Below, one piece after another: positions 10,423-23,110 of a stretch of 64,000 bases of DNA. The position numbers and the translations under genes are program-made. This stretch comes from Hippasteria phrygiana (taxonomy: Eukaryota > Echinodermata > Asteroidea > Valvatida > Goniasteridae), in assembly GCA_037893225.1 (NCBI GenBank), contig JAZGUH010000444.1, positions 1 through 64,000 of the forward strand, written 5' to 3'. The notes beneath the pieces are model-generated. The model worked only from the letters and a program-made list of their open reading frames with translations. It did no database searches and was not told where the DNA came from. Position 1 is the stretch's first letter. Every line of letters begins with the position of its first letter.

Positions 10423-13400
10423 GCTCTGTCTCTGCTTAATAATGTCTGGTTTGATATTAATAATGCTGTACACATGTACTTGTAATTGCGTAATTGTACT
10501 TGTAATTGCGTCAAATCGTCACAGGCCACTCTAATCACGGGCCAAATGTTAAAAAAGGTTTAAGGACGTTGGTACTGTAAATAGTGAGGCTACAAACGTG
10601 CACTCAATTTATAGCCATAGATGTCCACTTGTCACTATTTATCCATCTCGTCCAGGATATTCATCATTTTTTCAGTTATCGAAAGTAACCCGAGTTAAAT
10701 GTGTCTTTGCATCACCGCGGATCGAGGTCATACATTGATAATGTAATATAACTATAAACCAAAACCACGAATTTTTTAACTTACAGTAGTTTGCCAGGTT
10801 ATTAAAATCCAAGAAACACATCATAAAAGCTAAAACAAAAACCGCTAGATACTTTGAGAAGATACACTAGGTCCCCTAGTACTGTAGGCCAAGCGCACAG
10901 ATCGGTTATAGATTTTAGCAACAGAGGGCGCTATATGTACATACATGTATTTGAGAAACAGTGAGGCTGTGACCTGTGGAATTTAATGATGTAGCAGATA
11001 TCTTGCGAGACCGAATTGGCTGCAGGCACATGAATATAATTTGGGTTGAAGTAATGCCTAATTGAAGAGGGTATAGGTGAACAAACTGTCGTCTTGTTTG
11101 CTGAACGTCCCGATGAACCAAACTTACGAAGACTTCCTGCAGTCGATTTCTCGTCACCTTCCTGAATACTCGGATATTATAATTATTTCCGTATCGAAAA
11201 CAATCTCAATGGAGTTGTGTGCTCCTTTCTGTAGTTCTTTAAAAACTGTCAGTCCACGATCGGAAGTAATCTGGACAATTATTGTAATTTAAAATTGTAA
11301 TCATTGCAGTGTTTGTCTCTGCATTGGGTTTGTCGCTGGTAATCAATACCTATGACGTCAGTCACTAGAATGACGGTCATCTCAATTGCTCAACTACTGC
11401 TCAATTGCTCAACTACTGTAAGTAATGCGTTACTTTTCACATCAAGAAAAAGAACACGCAAAGAATCTATAGTTTTTTGTAATCAATCTTATTATTCCCT
11501 GTCTTTAAGATAAAGATATACTTTGTCCAGTATTTGTATTTTTCAAGTAATTGACAAAAATACCTATTTATCAAACTCCATCGAATTGTTTCATTTTAAA
11601 CCGCAACTAAACTATGCGTGTCACTAACATTACATTTATGACAGTAAAAAGACATGGGGACATGGGTGCGTGGGAATAGATGGAAGAGTGGATGCATTGA
11701 TGGGTATATACATTTAGGATCTCCCGTAATGCATACACCTGCAGCCCTAAAATTGTTTTTGTTAAGATGGATGAAGTTTCATTTTTCGTTTAAAGCTTTT
11801 AACGACTTTTGGGTCAGTGTTTTTTATACAGGGTAGTTTGAATATAATTGCTTACAATTAACTCGCTTTTCAAATATTCCAAACTACTGCACTAATCTTA
11901 GGTAATTTCGGTGTTGCTAGTGTACGTCAGGTGGAAATTCCTGTCTTATTGTGCCGATTTGTGAATATTCTAAATTGCTGAGTGTAAACATTCAGGCATT
12001 CACTAATAAGATTAAAATACTGAGGACCTTTAATCTTGTTGGGAATTGAAGAGACCATTCTTGAACTATAAAGCCTCGGGCCCAACGCCCACTTCCCGGG
12101 TGACATTCCAAAAGGAATTACGGGATACTTGCGGGAAAGATCATGTAAGCCTTTGCCTTTGACATCTTTACAATTATAACGTTTAATAGTACGTGAGGAA
12201 ACCCGTGGGGTACTATTATGCGACTGAACGATTTAGGGGCAAAATGCTCTTAGCCGATTTCTTTATGGATAAATTATACTTGTATATAACCTGTTGTGGT
12301 TAAAGTTAAATGTACTACACAGTTTTATTGCAATTGTTACTTAGGCCTATACTAACTCTACCCACTTTCCCACAAATTACTGATTGGAAAGTGGCTTTGG
12401 ACGCAAATCCTGATACAGCCTTCACGTCGAGACCGTCTTTGCGTAAACAAGTCAGTCTTAATCCGGGTCTTATATCCCGCCTGCAGATACCACAGCAACA
12501 GCCTAATCTCGGCAACCAGTTTCTTGTTGATGAGCAGTTGAAGTTAGTTTGAAAAATCTCCTGCAAAGAACTGAAACAAAACACTAAATCAAAAACGTGT
12601 TTAGGTTACACGAGTCCGGGTAGTACAATGCTGTATAGCTATTTCTGTTTGGGTTTCCAGGATTGTTTTAAGAGTTCCTGTATTTGTGTTTCCAAGGGTA
12701 GTTTTAGTATAATTATACTCATTAACGTAGTTATTGATCAAATTAAATTTAAAACATATAACAAAGTATAACAAAGTTGTTTGTTTGTATTTATAACCCG
12801 GTCTATGCACTGACATTCTTATTTAGTATTGTGCACTGAACAGCTTAATATTGTAACGAATGCTAATCATAATTACATTTATGCAGATAAGAGCACATTC
12901 CCTTATTAAGGGAGATGGAATCGGCTGTTGTCAAAAACATTTGGCCAAAATCACCTGGGTTGTGAAATCGGATAACACCGGGAAAAAAAACCCGCTTATG
13001 ACGAAGAAGTACACGTACACGACAGTGAATTGGGACAAAAGAGAAACAGCCTTTTAGCTTCATTCGAAATCTCCGCTCGTTCTCAGCCCGAGGACAAAGC
13101 GTAGGCGGTTTGACTGACATTCAAGAACCTGTCCAATTCAAATCATTGTTCAATGCAAGTGTAAATATGTAATACGCTGGGCAGAGATTTGTAAATATGT
13201 ACAGGGACGTCAGTACTAAACTGACTGATGTATGTATAACCGATATGTATGTTGCTCAACTCATGATGCAAGTTTCAAAAAAACAAAATACAGAATAAAT
13301 GTTCATGTCTCCCTGTCTCCTTGCTCCATCTCTGTTTGCTTTTCAAATAATTCTCGAAAAAATATTTTATTCCAGTACGTCTTTTTTAAACAAAAGAATT

Positions 13401-13927
13401 ATAAAATTCTATTCGACCGAATTTTGATCCTTCAATAAAACCTATTCGCATCAAGCGGTCTTTACGTCATCAGCCCAGAGGGCCGGGACAGTGGAGGACG
13501 TCGCCGTGTCTATCGTCATCATTGTCTAATGAACATTTTGGAGAAATTCTTTATACGGCCGCTCCTCTCCGAAGTCTTTTCTAGACCGAAACATTTTTCT
13601 ACGGATGTGGTGACGCATTTTACGACTGTCATAGCCATGGCCCATAGTCCATATCTCAAGAGTCTCTATCTCAAAGTCAAGTCCCAGTCCGATACAATGC
13701 TATCCAATCATCTTACGGCCATGAGGGGCCATTTCAGGAAGCTTAATTGGCACAATTTAAACTGAGCTTAAAAAAGATTCGCCTGCAGCAAACTAACAGT
13801 CCCCTAAACTGTGATTTTGAATCAAATTAAGCAATATTATAAGTGGCGATAATTCATGGGGATGGGGAATTATTGATCAAGAATATTATTGCCTGAAAAT
13901 CAGCTCCCAAAACGTGACACCCCCCAA

Positions 13928-13960
<33 letters not shown>

Positions 13961-14561
13961 TTTAAAAATCGTGGGAGTGCAAGAAAGAGGGGAATGTATC
14001 AGTGCAACTTGTGGGCTCTGTGCAGAACTTGATTTGCATAGTTTCGCCTCACTGAATCAGAATGGAAGCTTTTGCGTTTGTCATGCAAATACGCTTAATT
14101 TGGAAATTATGGGGGTGGGTTATCCTTCGGACTATCCCAAACTAAAAAGTTGGAGGGGAGATTATCTTGGCTATTCCTGGATATTTGCGCCGATGATCAA
14201 TGGAGCAGCAGGGATTTGTCTTGAGAGAGGGACTTACTCAATTGTTCATTTTTTTACGAAGAAGTTTCTCAAAAAGTAGTTACCCAGAAGAATTTTCCGT
14301 GCTGTGGATAATTTGAAGGGGGGGGGGGGGGGGGGGCAGGGGGCAGGGCAGGACTCTTTTCTGATGTTGGTGGCACCATTTAATGTAGCATTTTGCCGTC
14401 ATGTATTATAATATTCCTTATATGCTATTAATCCATGCAGGCAAACTGATCAACTGCAAGACTTAAACATGACAATCTCTAGAAGGGGGGGGGGGGGGGG
14501 GGTCAAGCCTTCCCCCTGGACACACCTTGGGTGCGGCACTGTATCTTTGATTGTTACTTAC
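10423..14561. other. Intergenic stretch with no confident gene
   Basis: No open frame is convincing. An 80-89 residue frame is open on both strands at 12310-12584; neither resembles a family I know. Long homopolymers stand out: C from 13928 to 13954, G from 14318 to 14336 and G from 14485 to 14502. Later exons of the minus-strand secreted protein may lie here, but I could not place them. Confidence 0.4.
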
Positions 14562-15192
14562 CGCTATGAGTTGACGTTGTCACACCTCGATACCTTCTCG
14601 GCATTCCTACACCCCTCTCCTGACTGCTATGCCCAGTAGACATCTTCATCCAGTTGGGTATTTCAGGAAACTCTGGAATTGTTGCTATTTGTCCAGCACC
14701 ACTGATGAGCTCATAATCCTCATCGCCAAGCACCTGACCATTGGTTTGGCTGTCAGGCGGTGGAGGAAGGTCTGGGATCGGTGGAAAGAACTCATCCGTG
14801 CTGTGTCTAAATAGACCCTGGAAGGGCTGCTTGAAGTTGCCTCTCTCCCTAGCTGTGGCTGGAGCGGTCAGGTGATGATCAGCATCGGAAAGTGGGATTT
14901 GGATTGGTTTCGATTGATCAGGAAAAGATTGCCGCTGTCCTGCCTCATCAAGGTGCAAGCTTGAAGGCCTCGAAGCTAATCGGCCGCGGATTGGAAGTGC
15001 GTTACGCCCTGGACTTGCTGCCATTGAAATAATCGGTTGGTTAAGACAAAAGGGTTTCCCTGGTTCAGGGTTAGAAGCAAACTGGGCTGTCTCCTTATCA
15101 ACTACCTCCAGGGGAATAGATGCAACCTGATTGCATCTGATCATACATGACAGTATTACAAGAAGATCGGCAAGTGAGAGAAAGCTCCACAT
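14562..15192 (-). CDS. First coding exon of an unrecognised secreted, proline-rich protein
   Basis: The minus-strand frame starts at ATG 15192 and reads 210 codons before a good donor (GTAAGT, 14561 down to 14556), leaving phase 1. Residues 1-26 (MWSFLSLADLLVILSCMIRC and on) look like a signal peptide. The rest is low in cysteine and rich in Pro, Ser and Gln, with PPIPDLPPPP near residue 140 and an acidic run. It ends with EFPEIPNWMKM and PRRYRG. The latter is a basic stretch that could serve for convertase cleavage, so a peptide precursor or growth-factor prodomain is possible. I do not recognise the family. A TATA-like box lies about 135 bp upstream. Downstream exons were not identified. 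Confidence 0.5.
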
Positions 15193-15324
15193 TATTGGGC
15201 CCAGGAATGATTCAATATTTTACCAAAGAGGATATTATTTGCACTCTTAATGACAAGGTTTGACTGTGACCACTGATAATCGTTGATGATCAAACGTTTG
15301 TGTCATGACATAATGCATTGGGTC

Positions 15325-15334
15325 TATTATATAC
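15325..15334 (-). promoter_or_regulatory. TATA-like box of the secreted-protein gene
   Basis: Minus strand reads GTATATAATA about 135 bp upstream of ATG 15192. That would place transcription start near 15300 with a leader of about 100 bases. Confidence 0.45.
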
Positions 15335-16438
15335 TTGCTCACTCCATCAGCCCCCGCATTTGCCGCGTACATTAGTTTCATTCAAGTTTGTTATTGGCGG
15401 GCGCATCCATCTCTGCCCTTAGACTGGTTCCCAGTCCCCCCGTTATGTATGTTATGAAGCCTTCGACTGTCCTAGGAATAAAAAAAGGACGTTTCTATTT
15501 TTTTCTAGGATGGTTCAGGGCGAGACACCTTAAAAGCACGACATCATATTTTTGTGAGATGGCTATCGTGTTTCGCCCTTTATCGTCCTTGGAAAAAAAT
15601 ACGATGGCGTATTCTTTGGTAGGACGATTAAGATGTCGTGATCATTTCTGTAACACTGGCAAATGGTTCATGTAAGCAGGTTTTAGCGATCAGCCTAGCT
15701 GTATCGCACAACTTTGTTTTTCTTCTAAATAGGAGAAATACAAATAGGAGAAATTACCTGCAGTTTACTAATGTCGCATTTTACTTAATCACCGACTAAG
15801 AAGTTGTTCCTGATTATTTTTGTCTGTTAGAAACATTTAATTGTATTATTATTGCTCATTTGGAGTATGGGCCTACTTCACTGTCCTGGCCCAAATAATG
15901 TTATTATTTATGTTTTTCTATGGAAGTCCGCCAATATAAGGAAATTGTCCAAATTTAATCCCTCTGTCTCCCATGTGTGATTTCCGGCCTCTTTTTTTTT
16001 TTTAACGTGTATCCCCCGTTTGAGCCGCCCTGCGCCTGTTCGGCCTTGCTTGAACTAATTTGAATACGTGTCCAACCAGTCATCGACGCTGTACTACTAT
16101 GGTGCACGTCTGCTGTGGTTTTAACTCATAAATGCTTCTTGTCTGAGCCTCAAACATTGATGCTGTTCATCTAAAAGCAACGTGATCCACGTTGTAACAT
16201 CTTCATGTTACATGTTGGGATCATCATGAGCCTGACCATGTATGAACCACTCACTGTGAGAGTAAAACAGCATGTATTGTGTCCGTGGGTTTTGCCGACG
16301 CTAATTTTGTGGTCGTGTCCAATTTCTGTGGGAAGTTCTGAACATGCTTTCAGTATTGTTTTGAGTGAAACAAATTCCAGTCCTAAATTCCAGATTTTGT
16401 TTTCGTCAACATGTAAATTGGCATGTGATTGACAGAGT

Positions 16439-16658
16439 TGTAGTCGAGTCCCTGCAAGTCCTTTCCCCTCACAAGTCCTTTCGCAAGTCCAGTCATCAAA
16501 CGTCCTTTCATAAAGCCGGTCACAAGTAACTGGATAAAGAATGACAAAGGAATGCCTTTGTCAAAGCTCATTTAAATGGCTTGTGATTGGGATTAGGACT
16601 GGAGGGCTTGTGATGGACTTGCAGGGACTTGCAAGGACGTGTGATGGACTCGACCACA
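16439..16658. mobile_element. Foldback element built from GGACTTGCAAGG-like words
   Basis: The left end TGTAGTCGAGTCCCTGCAAG mirrors the right end, which reads GGACTCGACCACA. Inside, CAAGTCC and GGACTTG words alternate in opposite orientation. 220 bp, no coding capacity. Confidence 0.6.
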
Positions 16659-18284
16659 TGACATGTGTGTAAATCTCTGGTGATTGACTATCGCAAAGGC
16701 TTTACATGTATACCTGTATTACAAACAGGTGGCGGCAAGATACAACATTCTTTGTCATTCTTTGCTAGGATAAACAAATAAATGGTGGGGTCGTATCCAT
16801 CGCAGTATAGCTTTTTTTGTAGGGGGTTGGGGTCGTAAACCCCTGAATCTTATCCAATTTGTTCAGGAAATTATTCACAAAAGTGTCGTGAGAAAATACT
16901 GTTTGACGAATAATTTTAATGTCCCCTAAATATTCGTACAAGTACCGCCTTCCACGCACATTGGGTAACAATGGGGACAATGGTTAGAAATCTTGTTGCC
17001 CCATGAGGAAAACGCTATGGAGTTTGAGATTTCAATAGGGACAAAGGCTAATAACAGAAGGAAAATAAAGCGGACAATACTGGTGTGTGCGATTAGTAAA
17101 TACCGGCAATCGTGGACTAGGGACAAAGGGTCCACGATTGACCGAACGTCCACGATTGAAAATAGCAGGTCCGCGATTGCCGGTATCTACACACTTATGG
17201 GTGGACGTACATAGAGGTGGTTGTGTGGTAGGCATAAGAAAATCCAACAATGGGGACAATGGTACCCCACACAGTTCACGCTATGGCTTTTGCGATTTCA
17301 ATGGGGACAAAGGCAGAAGAAAAGAACGGAAGTCAAGTCCACAATAGAGATACCCCATATGTGTGTGGGTGAGTGGGTTAGGCTATAGGCTACGAGAGAG
17401 GACTTGGGACAATGGGGAATTAGGGATAACAATGACACCGAGGACTTGGGCCGAGTCCTCGGGAGATATTCGTGTATCAAACCTTATGGGAGCTGTTCGG
17501 AAAAAGTACAAACAAAGGGAACAAAAGAAGGGTTCCATTCATGGTCCTCATACGTATAGAAAAACGCACATGGGGGGGGGGGGGGGGGTGCGAGTCCAAC
17601 CCCCAACCTTCAGTCCCTGCTCGCTGAGCTAATACTAAAAACATTAGTTTTTCCTTTTACAGGTAAGCACTAGAAATATGACGGGCCAGACCCCACCCCC
17701 ACGAAAAAATCCCGACCTGCCAGACAAAAACAACAACACTGACCTATTTTTGTGGGGGGGGGGGGGGGGTATACTCCCCGCAGAGGATCCTGGAATTGTC
17801 GCTTTCTATTTTTTAAAAGTGATCCTTGTAATACTAAGTTTTCGGGTTTTAGTTTGGGGTGTGGTTCCGTTGGTCCCTCTATAAATACAATTTCAAATTG
17901 TGTATCTAATTGACAATGACAGGAGCTCAAAACAAGGTTGCGCTGTTCCTTGCAGTTGTATCCACCTTAATGTGGCAGAAGGGATACAGAAATAATATCA
18001 GCAAAACACAAGAGACAAATGCCAGCAAGCGTCAAGTCGGTTTGTCAGAAGGGGCGGGGTCGGGGCATGATGGCATTGACAATGATACATGCATCTATAC
18101 ATGACTCTGTACTGCAGTCCTTCTGAATTCTGTCTGGCGACTTGATTAAAATCTGAGCAGGTGGGAGGGGATGAGAGGGGATGAGAAGCAATTGAGTAAT
18201 ACATGATGGTGCTTACATTCTTGAGCAAGACACATGGATGTACTTACTTCCCTCCACCCATGTACAGCATTGCAGACTTTATGG

Positions 18285-18360
18285 GCATGTTTGCCACTCT
18301 TATATGAAGCTCAAACAATGTACCATACATTGTTTGAGCTTCATAGAGTGGCAAACATGC
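18285..18360. repeat. 76-bp hairpin
   Basis: Arms GCATGTTTGCCACTCT and, after an inner stem of GAAGCTCAAACAATGTA and its complement, AGAGTGGCAAACATGC. A small MITE or cruciform-forming palindrome. Confidence 0.65.
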
Positions 18361-18729
18361 AAACATGCTCATTGACCAGAAACAATGCTCTAATCCAAAG
18401 ACAATAACTTCCATTAACTTGTTTAAATACACCTGCCACAGCAACCATCCAATCAACTGATTGGTTGTACACACCTGAATACAGACAAGGAGCACTCCAC
18501 ACGCTGCATGACCTCAGTCTCATACATGGTTGATGAGATGACTCCTCTTCCTGAAAGGTTGTAGCTGAAGGAGTGTCAGGCAGGGGCAATTAGGAAGAAG
18601 GAGGGATTTGAAGGAACAAAAAACCTGACTGTCGGTTCCATATTCCATCATATGACACATTTTGTTTTTGCTCGTTTTATTCGAGATATTATAACGTTAT
18701 ATATTACTTTCAACATATTGACTTTCTAA

Positions 18730-19553
18730 GACGAGTTGGCAGAGTGGATATGTTCTCTGACTCTGATGACGGAGGTTTTGTGTTCGATTCCCCCTGATAT
18801 TGTCTGTTTTTTGGTCATAGCCTATATTACTACTTCTTTATATATTACTTCCAAACGCATAAAAGTAAGAAGACGAGTTGGCATTGGGGACATGCTCTTT
18901 GATTCTGGTGTTGGAGGTATCGAGTTCGATTCTCGCTAATGTTGGCTGTTTTTTTCTTTTCTTGTCATGTATGCGGTTAATTCTTTATATATATATTACT
19001 TCCAAACTTTTTATAGTAAGAAGACGAGTTGCCATAGTGGATATGCTCTCTGACTCTTGTGTTGGAGGTGTCGAGTTCAATTCCAGTTGATAGTAGCTTT
19101 TTGTTTAATTTTGGTCATGTAGCCTATTAATTCTTTATATATTACTTCCAAACGTCTTATAGTAAGAAGACGAGTTGGCATAGTTGATATGCTCTCTGAC
19201 TCTTATGTTTGCGGTGTCGAGTTCAATTCCAGTTGATGGTGACGTTGTTTTTATTTCTTTTCGTCATGTAGCCTATTCATTCTTTATATATTACTTCCAA
19301 ACGTCTTATAGTAAGAAGACGAGTTGGCATAACGGATATGCTCTCTGACTCTGGTGTTGGAGGTATCGAGTTCGATTCTCAATCATGCTGTATTCCATTA
19401 ATTATTTTTCTTCGTCATGTATCCAGTTAATTCTTTATATATTAGTTCCAAATTTCTAAGAGTAAGAAGACGAGTTGGCATAACGGATATTCTCTCTGAC
19501 TCCGGTGTTGGAAGTCCTGGGTTCGATTCCAGGCGGTGACAGCGGGGCGTTTT
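18730..19553 (+). repeat. Tandem array of six tRNA-like Pol III-type units, about 148-bp period
   Basis: Units begin at 18730, 18872, 19023, 19169, 19318 and 19469 with GACGAGTTGGCAT. Each has an A-box-like TGGCATAnnGG, a good D-stem (GCAT...ATGC in most copies) and a B-box-like GAGTTCGATTC. A run of four to seven T follows shortly downstream (18807, 18949, 19098, 19248, 19404, 19550), as expected for Pol III termination. The spacer is conserved too, with TTTATATATTACTTCC about 30-45 bases before each unit. The anticodon arm does not fold cleanly: it shows a CTCTGAC...TTGGAG stem with an oversized loop, and the T-stem is imperfect in most copies. The anticodon region of unit 6 resembles tRNA-Arg (CCG). 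They could be tRNA pseudogenes, SINE heads or small RNA genes. Confidence 0.7.
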
Positions 19554-19617
19554 GTTCTTTTTAAGTTTAGTTATTTATTGTAAAAAAGTGCATAATTTCA
19601 TTTTATTTTATTTTCCT

Positions 19618-19730
19618 CAGTTGAACCTGGAGAATCGGGCCCGGTAGAGTCGAAGCGTGGATTCGAACCGGGGCCGCACTACCACCGGGGGTAGCACACC
19701 ACCCGGGACCACCACTTGGGTCCCCCCGTC
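19618..19730 (-). repeat. Possible additional tRNA-like unit between the arrays
   Basis: The minus strand has a B-box-like GGTTCGAATCC (about 19667-19677) preceded by a GC-rich stretch with GGGTGGTGTGC. Spacing to a convincing A box is unclear, so this is a weak call. Confidence 0.35.
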
Positions 19731-19785
19731 CAAATTGCTCGTTTCTTATATTTAAGGTATAGATTCTTGATTGCGCAATACACAC

Positions 19786-20460
19786 AAAACAAAATTCCCT
19801 CCATGAGGATCGAACCCCGTACCTTGGGATGTACAGTCCCGAGCATATCCACTATACCACTGAAACTTGTTCAGTTTGCCTGAACATTTGAAATACTTAT
19901 AGTATAGTTTTGTACTTTAACATTGTCAGTTAAAAAATAGCTCAAAGCTGGCAGGGGATCGAACCCGGGTAATGGGATCTAAAATCTCGTGCGTTTCCAC
20001 CAAGCCATCGGGACTTGTTGAATTGCAACTAATATTTGAAATACATATGGTATGGTTTCGTACTTTCACATTATCGGAAATAAAAGCTTAACGCTGGTAG
20101 GGGATCGAACCCGGCTCATGGGATCTAAAATCCCGTGCGTTTCCACCAAGCCATCGGGACTTGTTAAATTGCCGCGAAAATTTGAAATACATATACATGT
20201 AGTATGGTTTCGTACTTTCACATTATCGGGGAAAAATCTTAACGCCGGCAGCGGATCGAACCCGGGTAATGGGATCTAAAATCCCATTCGTTTCCACGAA
20301 GACATCGGGACTCGTTGATTTTCGGCTAATATTTGAAATACATATGGTATGGTTTCGTACTTTCACATTATCGGGAAAAAAACCTAACGCTGGCAGGGCA
20401 TCGAAGCCGGGTCATGGGATCTAAAATCCCGTGCGTTTCCACCAAGCCATCGGCACTAGT
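19786..20460 (-). repeat. Tandem array of five tRNA-like Pol III-type units on the opposite strand
   Basis: On the minus strand, units occupy about 20460-20376, 20312-20232, 20163-20082, 20018-19932 and 19869-19786, again at about 148-bp spacing. The first four share TGGCTTGGTGG (A-box-like), an arm GGGATTTTAGATCCC, and CGGGTTCGATCCCC (B box), then four to seven T. The last (19869-19786) is a different type, with CAGTGGTATAGTGGATATGC, a loop CTGTACA and GGGGTTCGATCCTC. If GGGA/TCCC is the stem, the TTTTAGA loop puts TTA at the anticodon position; this depends on the fold. The spacer contains CATATGTATTTCAAATATT upstream of the units. The array points at the plus-strand array. Confidence 0.65.
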
Positions 20461-20463
20461 TGT

Positions 20464-20487
20464 TTAACCCAGGACTGTTTGGGTTAA
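20464..20487. mobile_element. 24-bp TTAA-flanked relic
   Basis: TTAACCC at the left and GGGTTAA at the right around ten bases. Possibly an internal-deletion relic of the TTAA element family, or chance. Confidence 0.3.
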
Positions 20488-21598
20488 AATACTTTAAAAA
20501 GTGCACATGACTCCGACAGGCCTAGAATAAAACACATTCAACAAATCACGTCAGGATACATTCCCTGTAGTCCTTTATTAATTCACCATTTTTTCAGAAC
20601 TTAACGGCTTTTTCTAGACATCGACGGACACGCCGTGCAACTAGAAGGTGAAACCCCCACCTGCATTCAAATGGCGCAAGTACACATGACGGTCACATCT
20701 TGTTTCTCACCCGTTCAGGCATACTACCGGTACTGTCCCAATTTACCTTTTTTTTTTTTTTAATACAACCACCAACAGATTGGATTAAAAACTTACCTAG
20801 GCACAGAGCAGAAATTAAGCAGATAATTCTGTGCAATATACATGTAACAGTAATCATGAGAAAAGTCACAATTAGGCCCCTCATTAGACAAAACTAGGAA
20901 TGACCACGTTCCATCTTGCCGACTCCGCATGGGTGATTTTGACCAATGGTCAAAGGGCACTGTGGAAAGATTTCCCACAATGCCCTTAAACATTGTGCAA
21001 TAGCCCTTATGCAATATCCCTCAAAAAGTCAAACTAGCTTTTGCTAATAATAATAGAGGGCGACATAGCAATGGGAAAACAATAGAGTACCGAAGTGATG
21101 ACGTCAATACAATATTTGGAACCAGAATACTTTTATTTTGTGTCAATGTGATTGCAGGACTGGCTGTTAACAGAGGAACAGCCGAAATCTACATTTGTTT
21201 GGAGCCAGTTGTCGTGCCTACTGACGTCAGACTTCGGTACGCACTATGAACATCTAACAAAAGAAAACCCACGCAGTCCTTTGTTACAAACAATGGACTG
21301 CGTGGGTTTTCTTTTGTTAGATGTTCATAGTGATATTACTCCCTTGTACGCCTACAGGATGTAACCGATTATCGCCCAAACTGAACCAAATATAAAGCAA
21401 CCGCACAATATAGGCCTACGAGTGGTTCGGTCATCGGGTTATATTGTCTTCTATATTTAGTGCCGCACAGTATAGAAGACACCCCCCGACTTATAATTTT
21501 GTAACCGTTTTTATTTGCATCTTATAACAGTCCGCCGCGCTCACTTCAATTCCTGTACCACAGGAGACGCCAGCCATGTCCGCCTCTCACCCGAGACT

Positions 21599-21629
<31 letters not shown>

Positions 21630-23110
21630 TGTTCGTCAAATCCCCAAGTGAAACTTTTGCATGTGCTAAACATACAAAGCGCTTGATTGACAGCGTCGTG
21701 CAAATACCGACACAAATGAATTTCCCATGCACAAAATTGTCAATTTCTTCATATTTTTACACACAAAGCGGGGCGCGCGCACACTGTAATACAATAAACT
21801 GGGCAAAGTGAGGCTCATGGTTGAGGGGTGCACATTGGGCCACATTAAAGTACCCATTGTTTGTGCACTCATCGAGTTAATGACAAACTTAACGCCTTGG
21901 TCAAGGCTAGTTATGAGCATGTTATAACAAAAAAATAAATTGAAACTTAAAAAAGGCAAGTCGGAACTCAACAGCGAGTGGGGGGTGGGGGGGGGGGGTG
22001 TCGGCCAGTTATGATTCCTTCTGCTCCACTTTTACTACAGACCTAATAAATACAAGAGTTATCAAAGAAAAGTTTTGTTTTGACCGTTCTCTCATTCCCA
22101 CTTTTACTCTGATCAGTGGCGTTAGTACGAAGGGGGGGGGGGGGGGCAAGATGGTCGAGGGGAGTGTCATGTTCCCGCAGTTGATGCCCTCCCCCCCCCC
22201 CATTTGAAATCTTGAAATTAACCAAAAACTATACCAAGCCACAGTTCATTTACTTTTAGTTCACCTTGAAGAATGTGCGCACCCCATGTGTCCCCCCAGT
22301 TATGCCCTTGACTCAGCTTTTAGTAAAAATAATACTGATTTCATAATCAAAGAAATACTAAAATTTATAAGGATCAACTTCAGTTCCGTTTTTCAAACAA
22401 CTTTCTTAAAATGCATGATGCTTTTTATAAGCAGAAGTACGACTAATTTACTTGTACATTGCTAACAATACTTTTTGTAGCACTGATAACCAATACGTTA
22501 GTTTTATATTGCACAGCACTAATTCTGCAAAATGTAAAAAAAACCGGAATTTCAATGTTCTCTGAATTCAACTTGATGAAAATACTTAAATGTGAATCAC
22601 ATTACAAAGCATGCTAAGGATGACTTAAACCCATACTAAAGATGCTGCGTCCATGCTTTTGGCTCCTCACACAAATATGGTATGTTTCTCGATCGCTGCA
22701 GTGGTCACCAGACTGCTCGCAATCATTAGCTTAGAGGCATAATCTATTATTACTTGATTTACTACAATTAAGTCTTGCCCCTGCAAATTGTATTAACTCT
22801 AAAACACTTCTTGTGGAGGACTGAAGATATTCCAGTGTAATTCATTTTTGTAGTTTCATGAATTTAGTTTTTATTATAAAGTATTTTTTTCTGATAATTC
22901 ATTTGCATAAACAAATTCATTTTCCCAGCAAGCATGGACATAGCAACTCCAATTAACAATGACTGCATTACATCTGAAGGTTAGTAGTGTTACCTCTAGT
23001 TATAAAGGAGTATCTCACAAATTGGAACACTTACAAAATTCCCACAGGAACACCACCTTTTCAGACTGAAAACCAGGTGATCCTGGGTTCATTGGTCTAT
23101 GCATACACTT
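20488..23110. other. Intergenic region downstream of DCAF6
   Basis: Holds a hairpin (21242-21332), a 29-base G run (21601-21629), further G/C runs near 21985-22200, and AT-rich unique sequence. The DCAF6 3' untranslated region may extend into its right end. No other gene seen. Confidence 0.4.
21242..21332. mobile_element. 91-bp near-perfect hairpin
   Basis: CACTATGAACATCTAACAAA at the left is exactly mirrored at the right, with inner arms AACCCACGCAGTCC and complement around a small loop. MITE-like, non-coding. Confidence 0.7.

Larger units (their letters stand above)
15193..18729. other. Repeat-rich intergenic region
   Basis: Contains a foldback element (16439-16658), a region with recurring ggggacaatgg/gggacaaagg words (about 16960-17480), a hairpin at 17101-17185 with arms TACCGGCAATCG and complement, G runs at 17572-17588 and 17754-17769, and a hairpin at 18285-18360. 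No protein gene recognised. Confidence 0.4.

Noticed and set aside
12310..12584. Open frames on both strands, one with several cysteines
   Set aside because: No family resemblance, and the minus frame cannot follow the phase-1 donor of the secreted-protein exon in that reading.
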